Assembly (NCBI GenBank): GCA_041487355.1
Contig: JBGPND010000111.1
Span: 1 to 16,041 of the forward strand
DNA from: JAMXLO01 sp041487355
GTDB lineage: Bacteria; Pseudomonadota; Alphaproteobacteria; Acetobacterales; Acetobacteraceae
Direction: 5' to 3'
DNA: 16,041 nucleotides
Part shown: positions 7,770 to 13,715 of the stretch, one piece after another
Position numbering within the stretch: position 1 is the first letter of the stretch
Layout: every line of letters begins with the position of its first letter
Position numbers and translations under genes: made by a program
The notes under the pieces: model-generated
Databases searched by the model: none
Seen by the model: only the letters and a program-made list of their open reading frames with translations
Told to the model about the DNA's origin: nothing

Positions 7770-8600
7770 CTAACCACCTTCATGGGCGGTTTTCTTTTCA
7801 CGAAGGTGCGCAAGAATCAGATTTATCGCCAACTCGCGCGCGCGAAATCCTTCGTCCGACAGGTTTGCCCTTCCACGGCCACCGTGAGCGAACCTACTTC
7901 TGATGTTGTATAAAGCGCCAAACTGTTTGGCATTCTCCGGGCCTAACAAAGCCTTGATCCTCTGTGTGCATGACCGACGAATGGATCGGCTGCGCGCACG
8001 CTCCAGGATGTCTCTCACTTCGCCTTTATCGGCCTCGCTGCCCTCCATAGCATCAAGTTCTGTGCGGAGATGACTGAGCATCTCCAACACTGGCTCGCTT
8101 CTTTGCGGCGTTCCGCACAAAATCTCGATCGCCGTCATAACGACGATGAGCGTCGCCTCCGAAGTCGCTGGGAACAAGGAGTCATTTATGAGCTGACAGC
8201 ATAAACGCTCCTTTTCGTCCATGTGGACCGCCAGCGGCAATAGGTCCCTGATCGAATCAATGAACATATCCAAGGATGCTTGCACTATCCCTTCTGCATC
8301 GACTCGAAAAATACGAACCTCGATGTCCTCGAAGACATCCAAGCCGTGGACATCATCTCGGATCGCCACGCAATGCGCCTTCTCAATCTGCTCCTTCAAC
8401 TCGGTACTAAATCTGCTGGTTGGTCGGTCCATGCCGACGTCAACTCCTATGCACTGCTGGGCCCCCGATAGTAGAACAACATTCTTGAGAGACAGCCCGC
8501 ACTGCTCTGCTTCAGGCAGTGTGGGATGCCCACGCGATCGAAGGATTAACCAGTCTGTTTCTCCAATCGTTTGAGAAGGGTCGTTGGAAAGCAATGTCAC
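7770..8600 (-). CDS. Apea-like HEPN domain protein
   Basis: The frame has 276 residues. The last 70 residues are helical and contain FGALYNIRSRFAHGGRG at 227-243, in which R234-x4-H239 matches the catalytic or RNA-contacting Rx4-6H motif of HEPN domains; YNIRSRFAHG is the style of the Apea-like group. Residues 1-125 look like a mixed alpha/beta region of unknown role. HEPN proteins are often ribonucleases in toxin-antitoxin, CRISPR or abortive-infection systems. No nucleotidyltransferase (MNT) partner is adjacent. The annotated start is a GTG. The frame stays open 70 nt upstream to a TAG with protein-like sequence (QEVSIEGEQFHRP) but no other normal start, so the N-terminus may be truncated by a frameshift near the run of six A at about 8655. 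It lies in lower-GC DNA. Confidence 0.72.
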   Translation of the reverse strand: MTLLSNDPSQTIGETDWLILRSRGHPTLPEAEQCGLSLKNVVLLSGAQQCIGVDVGMDRPTSRFSTELKEQIEKAHCVAIRDDVHGLDVFEDIEVRIFRVDAEGIVQASLDMFIDSIRDLLPLAVHMDEKERLCCQLINDSLFPATSEATLIVVMTAIEILCGTPQRSEPVLEMLSHLRTELDAMEGSEADKGEVRDILERARSRSIRRSCTQRIKALLGPENAKQFGALYNIRSRFAHGGRGRANLSDEGFRARELAINLILAHLREKKTAHEGG

Positions 8601-8893
8601 AGGCCGATGAAATTGCTCTCCTTCGATCGAAACCTCTTGCTTGTCCGACTTGAATTTTTTGCGGTTCTAAACCGCAGCCTGAGCCTATATCTATCAGGGT
8701 TGGTCACGCTCTTTCTCCACGGACGTAGCAACCACCTAGCACACTGGGGCTTCACGCCACCTTCAGGGGCGCGGGAAGTCCTTGCGAACCAGGAACGGAC
8801 ACGGTAGATGCAGAGCAGTCACTGGAATCGTCCTGATGTCCAATGAAAAAAGGGAGGCGACATGTCCATTCGACTGATTGGCGGAGCGCTAGG

Positions 8894-9520
8894 CTAGAGA
8901 GCATCCTTTTCATGAAGCTTTTTGTCCGCCTCGAACTCGCGTGCTCCAGGACGATATTCGAATAGGATAAGGTAGTAAGCCCTATCACTCTCCGCTGCTC
9001 TGACCGACAATTCGACATCAACATTGGGCGCGTGAAAATTGGTGTAACGGAACGCCCGGCCTTGCTTAAGTGACATTACGTACTCGTTCGGGCCCTTCCA
9101 CATTTGGTGGTCTCGGATATCGGTCTCAACGCCGCGCCCGTAGCGGTCCGAGAGCACCGTCACGAGTTCTTGGTAACGAGCCACCGCTTGATTGCCGGAC
9201 GGGTCGGGACCGATCGAACGACCAACCGCGGCGATGCGCCACAGCTTATCGCGGTAGCCAAAGAACAGGGCCACACTTTCGGTGTCGCTGAGTACCTTGC
9301 TGAGATCAGTTGCAGTGAAGGACGCTCCGTAGTCCGACCGTCCGGGACTGTCAGTGAGCCGGACACCCAACTTACGAATATCATCCGGCGACATACCCCA
9401 CGTTAAGCCGAACGGTGCGCGAATATCGTCATCGGGCTGAGCCGCGATGACCGCCGGAATAGGCAGCAAGAACGTGATCGCCAGCGCTATAGTAGAACGG
9501 CGAAACAATAAAGCCATCAC
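8894..9520 (-). CDS. Exported protein of unknown function
   Basis: This is a protein of 208 residues that I do not recognise. The N-terminus is a clear Sec signal peptide: positively charged FRRS, a hydrophobic core (TIALAITFLLPIPAVI) and a likely cut after AIAA at about residue 27. The mature part opens APFGLTWGMSPDDIRKLGV, a pattern seen in various small periplasmic hypotheticals, and is mixed alpha/beta with no cysteines or catalytic motif that I can see. The ATG overlaps the stop of the upstream gene as ATGA, so the two are translationally coupled. It ends HEKDAL, and the upstream protein ends SDKDAL. A periplasmic location is expected. Base composition is lower in GC than the flanking core genes. 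Confidence 0.8.
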   Translation of the reverse strand: MMALLFRRSTIALAITFLLPIPAVIAAQPDDDIRAPFGLTWGMSPDDIRKLGVRLTDSPGRSDYGASFTATDLSKVLSDTESVALFFGYRDKLWRIAAVGRSIGPDPSGNQAVARYQELVTVLSDRYGRGVETDIRDHQMWKGPNEYVMSLKQGRAFRYTNFHAPNVDVELSVRAAESDRAYYLILFEYRPGAREFEADKKLHEKDAL

Positions 9521-10107
9521 AGGGCATCCTTGTCGGAAGTTGTCTTGCCTGGGGACCTGGGAGCGGGGGAATTGCTGTCAGACAATGCGGGCAACGGGAT
9601 ACCTAATTTCATTAACACAACACGCTGTTCGATAGCGGCTTCGGTCGTTTTAGCTGTCGCTTCCCGGACAAGAGCCATGGCCTGCATTAAGCCAACCGAG
9701 TACATCGCCGCCTCTTGCTGAGCCGCCTTCGCATCAGCTCTGGCCTTTGCCAGCTCGGACATCGCGGTGGCTTCGTCAGTGGGAGACGAGGTCCGAGGGG
9801 TTGGCTCTTGATAAGCTAGCGAGATACCTCTGAGGAAAGACTCCCTCTTCTGCTCAAGCATAGCCAATGTATTCTTCAGGATGGTTTCACGGAGTTGGGC
9901 CTGCATAAGAAGGAGCCCACCCGAATATCGAGCCGCCTCCGCTTCGGCGTTCGCAAGCTTCGCCGTTGTCGAAGCGATGTCGGCGTCTAGGTCGGCGGTA
10001 CTCGGGCCTGCCTTGTGGATGACGATGGCGGCAACGATCGCAGATAGCATGGCCGCAGCAACAATGGCCAAGAATGTCTTTACCATCTTACAGTTCCGGG
10101 GCTGCAT
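9517..10107 (-). CDS. Inner-membrane-anchored coiled-coil protein of unknown function
   Basis: This protein of 196 residues has one N-terminal membrane helix (TFLAIVAAAMLSAIVAAIVI, about 11-30). Two Ala/Glu/Arg-rich helical segments follow: ADIASTTAKLANAEAEAARY with its continuation, and SELAKARADAKAAQQEAAMY. The segments look like a duplication, since each continues with a similar phrase (SGGLLLMQAQLRETILKNTL and SVGLMQAMALVREATAKTTE). The helix has no clear cleavage site, so a membrane anchor with a periplasmic coiled coil is likely. The start could be the ATG at 10107 or the seventh-codon-downstream ATG that gives MVKTFL. It overlaps the next gene by 4 nt, so they form an operon. No known family is recognised. 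It may cooperate with the exported partner, which is inference. Confidence 0.75.
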   Translation of the reverse strand: MQPRNCKMVKTFLAIVAAAMLSAIVAAIVIHKAGPSTADLDADIASTTAKLANAEAEAARYSGGLLLMQAQLRETILKNTLAMLEQKRESFLRGISLAYQEPTPRTSSPTDEATAMSELAKARADAKAAQQEAAMYSVGLMQAMALVREATAKTTEAAIEQRVVLMKLGIPLPALSDSNSPAPRSPGKTTSDKDAL

Positions 10108-10310
10108 TTAGGTCCGCTTCCGGACTGATACGCTTGATTTGCAAGGTACGCCAGGGTCAATGGGCGTCGGACATGACGTAACTCCCGTTGCAACAACGGT
10201 CGCACAGCTGCCTGGCGTCCTGCTTGTGAAGCGAGGAACGCGCCCGCACCCATCGCCCGCGCCCTACCTGTGCAGCGATAACCCCTTGGTCGCCCTGTCG
10301 ACATCGTTCC

Positions 10311-10673
10311 TCACCCCCACAGCGCCAACCCCACAAGGTCCGGAGCGTCCGCCGGCTCGGCTTTGAACGCGGCGCGGTTCGCCGTATCGTGCCCGGTGGC
10401 GAACATGGCGCGGACATAGACCGCAAGCGTCAACTCCCGCTCGATCCCGACACGCCAGGCGCGCAACAGTCCCTCCGGCTGCGCGGCGAAAATCAGCATC
10501 GGCTCGCCGAGCAGCCTTGCGCGCAGACGGCCCGATGCGTCCTCATAGGGCTCGCCCATCGCCTCCGGCGCCGCGGCGGCGATGCCCGTGGCGAGGAAGG
10601 CCGTCACGTTCAGCTTCTGCCAGACCGGCAGGTCGTCCAGCACGGCAATCGCCACCCTCGTATCGAATATCAT
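10311..10673 (-). CDS. DUF2000 family protein
   Basis: This protein of 120 residues begins MIFDTRVAIAVLDDLPVWQK and continues LNVTAFLATGIAAAAPEAMG, the hallmark start of DUF2000. The rest follows the family: LIFAAQPEGLLRAWRVGIER, then VYVRAMFATGHDTANRAAF, ending DLVGLALWG. DUF2000 has a fold related to peptidyl-tRNA hydrolase 2, but no enzymatic role is established. The start at 10673 matches the family N-terminus; the frame extends upstream only into repeat-derived sequence. GGGGAACGGGG before the ATG could serve for ribosome binding. GC rises sharply again here, so this gene marks the right border of the lower-GC stretch. It looks complete and single. Confidence 0.9.
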   Translation of the reverse strand: MIFDTRVAIAVLDDLPVWQKLNVTAFLATGIAAAAPEAMGEPYEDASGRLRARLLGEPMLIFAAQPEGLLRAWRVGIERELTLAVYVRAMFATGHDTANRAAFKAEPADAPDLVGLALWG

Positions 10674-10800
10674 GCCGCCCCGTTCCCCGTGGAGCGCGCA
10701 TCTCACCCGATCCAATCGGCTGCGTCTGCAACACCCCTCCGTGACGGTGTCGAAGTCACCTGAACCCTGATCCCGGGCGCGATGCCGCCGGATAGCGAAC

Positions 10801-10955
10801 AAGGAAGAATTCAACACGGAGGACGATCGAGGGCCACGGCGAACCACGGAGCAGTAGGGGAATAATGCGCCCCCGGGTCAAGCGCCCGGGGGCGCCATCT
10901 TCTTCCTCAGTGGCGCTCCGTGGCCCTCGATCGTCCTCCGTGTTGAATCCTTCCT
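10801..10955. repeat. Long fold-back palindromic element with inner hairpin
   Basis: The arms 10809-10839 and 10918-10948 are a perfect 31-bp inverted repeat with near-matching extensions to 10801 and 10955. The centre holds a second perfect 11-bp inverted repeat, 10867-10877 with 10885-10895, loop TCAAGCG. The motif ACACGGAGGACGATCGAGG is typical of high-copy interspersed repeats in several bacterial groups. It lies in the 561-bp gene-free stretch 10674-11234. Confidence 0.9.
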
Positions 10956-10991
10956 GCTGACGCAGCGATGGCGCTGGACGTTTCGCTCGGT

Positions 10992-11061
10992 TGTCCCGGC
11001 CATCCGTACCAGCACAGGTGCCGCGACGGATGGCCGGGACATCCTCGGACTTGATCCGAGG
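10992..11061. repeat. Inverted repeat and hairpin, ATGGCCGGGACA type
   Basis: The arms 10992-11007 and 11026-11041 are a perfect 16-bp inverted repeat containing ATGGCCGGGACA. A second hairpin with arms CCTCGGA and TCCGAGG (11043-11061) follows directly. The same 12-bp core occurs at 12134-12145. Such elements are common between genes in alphaproteobacteria. Nothing else is recognised between here and the promoter at 11179. Confidence 0.85.
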
Positions 11062-11178
11062 ACCAGCCATGACGTGAAAAACGCGCCTGCGCGATCCCCG
11101 GGCGTTCTTGTGTTAGCGCCTATCGGGCCTGACAGCGGGATCGCGGGCAGCGCGGGCCGTCACTTGCCGCCAATCGCT

Positions 11179-11207
11179 TTGACATGCATTCTAACGAACG
11201 TTAGTAT
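11179..11207 (+). promoter_or_regulatory. Sigma70-type promoter of the 11235 gene unit
   Basis: A perfect TTGACA (11179-11184) is followed by a 17-bp spacer and TAGTAT (11202-11207). Transcription would start near 11214, leaving a short leader with ACGGAG at 11223-11228 and the ATG at 11235. Spacing at every step is right for a strong housekeeping promoter. Confidence 0.72.
11191..11204. promoter_or_regulatory. Operator-like palindrome within the promoter spacer
   Basis: CTAACGAACGTTAG has arms CTAAC and GTTAG around GAAC and overlaps the spacer and the -10 box. Its position would let a bound dimer block RNA polymerase. CTAACG-type palindromes are known as TetR-family operators, but no TetR gene is in the window, so the regulator is unknown. 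Confidence 0.5.
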
Positions 11208-11234
11208 ATCTGACCCAGCCCCACGGAGCCCGCC

Positions 11235-11702
11235 ATGACCTCACTGACCCACGACACACAAACCACCCCGCCGCACGACGCGGCCTCTCCCCCGGCCCCA
11301 GGCCCGCACACCCACCCCCAGACGCCGCACCCGCCCGCGGATGACCCAATCGACCCGCTCTTCACCGACGACCTGCTGCACGCGCTCGCCATCGCGCTGC
11401 CTTCGCCCGAGCAGGAAACCGAGGGACAGCAACACCGCCGCCGCGCCGCCGCCGTCGTCGCCCTCCGCTCGTTCGACGCAAGGGAACCGGTCGAGGCCAC
11501 GCTCGCCACGCACGCTGTCCTCGCCCATCACTTCACCATGGAGTGCTATCGCCGCGCCGCGAACTCCAGCCAGACGCCCAACCTCAACACCCGCCTGCTC
11601 GGCACCGCCGCCATGCTGTCCCGCACCCTGGGCGGCACGCTGCACACACTGGCGCGGCGGCAGGACGAGCCGCTCTGGATCGGCAGCCCCGGCGACCCGT
11701 GA
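11235..11702 (+). CDS. Conserved hypothetical protein, partner of HGGxSTG gene
   Basis: This protein of 155 residues has no function that I can name. Residues 1-40 are disordered and rich in Pro, His and Thr. The rest is helical: TDDLLHALAIALPSPEQETE, then HRRRAAAVVALRSFDAREPV, then EATLATHAVLAHHFTMECYR, ending with TAAMLSRTLGGTLHTLARRQ. I believe similar proteins precede HGGxSTG genes in other Acetobacteraceae, which is recollection and not a search result. ACGGAG lies 6 nt before the ATG. The stop TGA overlaps a GTG start of the next gene (GTGA), so the two are translationally coupled. It is driven by the promoter at 11179. Confidence 0.75.
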   Translation: MTSLTHDTQTTPPHDAASPPAPGPHTHPQTPHPPADDPIDPLFTDDLLHALAIALPSPEQETEGQQHRRRAAAVVALRSFDAREPVEATLATHAVLAHHFTMECYRRAANSSQTPNLNTRLLGTAAMLSRTLGGTLHTLARRQDEPLWIGSPGDP

Positions 11703-12109
11703 CCGTGTCGATAGAACCCCATGCCAAGTGGAGCCACCGGCTGAAGAATGGGGCGCCGGCCGGCAATCCCTCCACCGCTCCGCGCTGCGGCGCCCGCACC
11801 CGCGCGGGCGCAGACTGCCGCCAGCCGGCCATGCCGAACGGTCGCTGCCGCCTGCACGGCGGCCGCAGCACCGGCCCGCGCACCGAGGCCGGATTGCAGC
11901 GCACCGGCGCCACCCACACCACGCATGGTTACTGGACCGAGGAAGGCCGCGCGTTCCGCCGCGGCATTGCCGTGCTCCTCGCCCAGTCCCGCCTGCTGCG
12001 CCACCTCGGCGATCCCGGCCGCAGAGGGAGACCGCGCCCGGCTGGGCATCATGATCGACCAAGCCGTGGAGGCGGCCGGCTTGCCCCATGCTGCGGTGGA
12101 AAAGGATGA
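11699..12109 (+). CDS. HGGxSTG domain protein, probably frameshifted near its C-terminus
   Basis: From the GTG at 11699 the frame gives 136 residues. It contains a cysteine-bearing segment CGARTRAGADCRQPAMPNGR, then CRLHGGRSTGPRTEAGLQR, the name-giving HGGxSTGPRT motif, then HTTHGYWTEEGRAFRR. The C-x9-C-x9-C pattern could bind a metal or be structural; the function is unknown. After LLRHLGDP the frame becomes Arg/Gly/Pro-rich and unlike protein. The +1 frame instead continues EGDRARLGIMIDQAVEAAGL and ends at 12167, inside the neighbouring repeat. A one-base insertion near 12015-12025 would explain this. It overlaps the upstream gene by 4 nt. It is either a recent pseudogene or a sequencing error. 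Confidence 0.7.
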   Translation: MTVSIEPHAKWSHRLKNGAPAGNPSTAPRCGARTRAGADCRQPAMPNGRCRLHGGRSTGPRTEAGLQRTGATHTTHGYWTEEGRAFRRGIAVLLAQSRLLRHLGDPGRRGRPRPAGHHDRPSRGGGRLAPCCGGKG

Positions 12110-12129
12110 CCCATCGGCCCTACCTCTAC

Positions 12130-12360
12130 CGTCATGGCCGGGACACGCCCCATTCGCATCAGGATAGGGACGTGCGCACGAAATATTCTCCCCCTCCCCT
12201 TGCGGGAGGGGGTTGGGAAGAGGGGTGAAGCCGCACGAAATCAACGCCTTCCATGTTGAGACGCGGCCTCCCCCAACCGCCTCCCGCAAGGGGAGGGGGA
12301 GGACTTTACCTCACACCGCCGCTTATCCTGATGCATATGGGGACACGCCCGGCCATGACG
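12130..12360. repeat. Outer arms of a nested fold-back element
   Basis: Segments 12130-12166 and 12324-12360 are inverted copies of about 37 bp with roughly seven mismatches, both containing GTCATGGCCGGG and GCATCAGGATA. They enclose the inner palindrome at 12188-12301. The element fills the gap between two convergent transcription units and could stop transcription from both sides, although no T-run follows. Confidence 0.85.
12188..12301. repeat. Inner palindromic element related to that in the Hint domain
   Basis: The arms 12188-12217 and 12272-12301 match with one mismatch over 30 bp and surround a 54-bp centre. Each arm contains CTCCCC and GGTTGGG modules around a CCTTGCGGG hairpin. Translated, it gives PLPNPLPQGEG, the counterpart of PLPNPPPLRGRG encoded at 46-142. 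Confidence 0.88.
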
Positions 12361-12380
12361 GCTGCGCGGGAAGCGCCCGC

Positions 12381-13505
12381 TCAGACGCGCATCGGCATCA
12401 GCACGTAGAGCGCGCTGGCATCCGCCGCGTCTTGGACCACCGTGGGTGCCGAACCGTCGGCGAAGCGAAACTCCACCTCGCCCTCGATCTGGTCGGTGAT
12501 GTCGTTCAGGTAGCGCGCCTGGAAGCCGATCTCCAAAGGACCCGCCTCGTATTTCACGTGATCCGAATCAAGCTCCTCGGTCGCCGTCCCCTGCTCCGGG
12601 CTGGCCGCCGACAGCACCAGCAGGTCGCGCGCCAGCGACAGCTTCACCGGCCGCGAGCGTTCGGCGGAGATCGCCGACACCCGGCCGACCGCATCGGCAA
12701 AGTCCTTCTTCCCCACCCGCAGCACCTTGTCGTTGCCGCGCGGGATCACCCGCTCATACTCGGGGAAGGTGCCGTCGATCAGCTTGCTGGTCAGCAGGAT
12801 CGCATCGGCGTGGAACTGGATGCGCGTGTCGGACAGCGCGACCTCCACGTTGCCGGTCACCTCATCCAGCAGCTTGCGTAGCTCGTTCACCGTCTTGCGC
12901 GGGACGATCACGCCCGGCATCGAGCTCGCGCCCTCGGGCAGCGGCTCCTCCACCCGCGCCAGGCGATGGCCGTCGGTGGCGACCGCGCGCAGCACGTGCG
13001 TGCCCTCGCTTTCGGCGGCGTGCAGGTAGATGCCGTTCAGGTAGTAGCGCGTCTCCTCGGTGCTGATGGCGAAGCGCGTGCGGTCGATCAGGCCGCGCAG
13101 CACCTGGGCCGAGAGATTGAACCGATGCGGCAGGGCACCGGCGGTCATCGAGGGGAAATCCTCGGTCGGCAGCACCACCAGGCTGGTGGAGTAGCGGCCG
13201 GAGCGCAGCGCGAGCTGGGCGTCGCCGCCCGGGTGGTCGAGCTCCACCTCCGCCCCCTCGGGCAGCTTGCGGACGATCTCGTAGAGGGTCGTGGCCGGGG
13301 CGGTGCAGGAGCCGTTGCGGGTGGTGGCGGCCGGCACGTCCTCGACGATGGCGATCTCCATGTCGGTGGCGGTCAGCGTCAGCTTGCCGTCACGCACGGC
13401 GATCATGACATTGGCCAGGATCGGGATGGTGTTGCGGCGCTCCACCACGCTCTGGACGTGGGCCAGCGCCTTCAGCAGGGTGGCCCGGTCGGCCTTCAGC
13501 TTCAT
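12381..13505 (-). CDS. dnaN: DNA polymerase III beta subunit (sliding clamp)
   Basis: This protein of 374 residues is the normal length for the clamp, a ring-shaped homodimer that tethers DNA polymerase III and other factors to DNA. The N-terminus MKLKADRATLLKALAHVQSV followed by ERRNTIPILANV is diagnostic. Later landmarks are ATDGHRLARVE, VPRKTVNELRKLL and the C-terminal YVLMPMRV, which belongs to the pocket that binds clamp-interacting motifs. The ATG at 13505 is chosen because it matches the family and has GAGG 9 nt upstream; the ATG at 13514 lies too close to that site. It follows dnaA by 210 bp on the same strand, with a repeat in the gap. recF, the usual next gene, is not found downstream; a fold-back element begins 21 bp after the stop. 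Confidence 0.98.
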   Translation of the reverse strand: MKLKADRATLLKALAHVQSVVERRNTIPILANVMIAVRDGKLTLTATDMEIAIVEDVPAATTRNGSCTAPATTLYEIVRKLPEGAEVELDHPGGDAQLALRSGRYSTSLVVLPTEDFPSMTAGALPHRFNLSAQVLRGLIDRTRFAISTEETRYYLNGIYLHAAESEGTHVLRAVATDGHRLARVEEPLPEGASSMPGVIVPRKTVNELRKLLDEVTGNVEVALSDTRIQFHADAILLTSKLIDGTFPEYERVIPRGNDKVLRVGKKDFADAVGRVSAISAERSRPVKLSLARDLLVLSAASPEQGTATEELDSDHVKYEAGPLEIGFQARYLNDITDQIEGEVEFRFADGSAPTVVQDAADASALYVLMPMRV

Positions 13506-13649
13506 GGCATCCATCCTCAAAGGGCCGGGTTGCAGTGGCGCCCTGGCGAATCCGCGCGCTGCACTGTAGCAATGGCGTGGCATGCGGGGAAAGGCCGGCT
13601 TCGCGGCGCCTGGGCACTATCCATCTCTGCCCCGGCGGTGACGGTGGCC

Positions 13650-13699
13650 CCTGGGTCCCCACTTGCGCGGGGATGACGACCCAGCAAGGATGACGACCC
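13650..13699. repeat. REP-like repeat between dnaA and dnaN
   Basis: CCTGGGTCCCC, ACTTGCGC and GGGGATGAC (13650-13677) form a GC-rich hairpin of a kind repeated in many alphaproteobacterial genomes. GGATGACGACCC then occurs twice, at 13671-13682 and 13688-13699. The element occupies much of the 210-bp gap, so it lies in any dnaA-dnaN transcript or in the dnaN promoter region. Confidence 0.75.
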
Positions 13700-13715
13700 T
13701 ATTGAATCCGGCCGC

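Noticed and set aside
8601..8893. Possible small genes between the HEPN gene and the exported protein
   Set aside because: Frames here are short, lack ribosome-binding sites and give no protein-like sequence, apart from the possible upstream extension of the HEPN frame.
10080..10304. Minus-strand frame of 74 codons upstream of the coiled-coil gene
   Set aside because: It has no recognised motif or ribosome-binding site and its end overlaps the start of the next gene; I could not support it. The rest of 10108-10310 also shows nothing I recognise.
7591..10310. Integrative element with attachment sites
   Set aside because: No integrase, transposase, tRNA gene or flanking direct repeats could be found around the lower-GC stretch.
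10674..12360. CRISPR array
   Set aside because: The repeats are inverted pairs and single fold-backs, not regularly spaced direct repeats with unique spacers.
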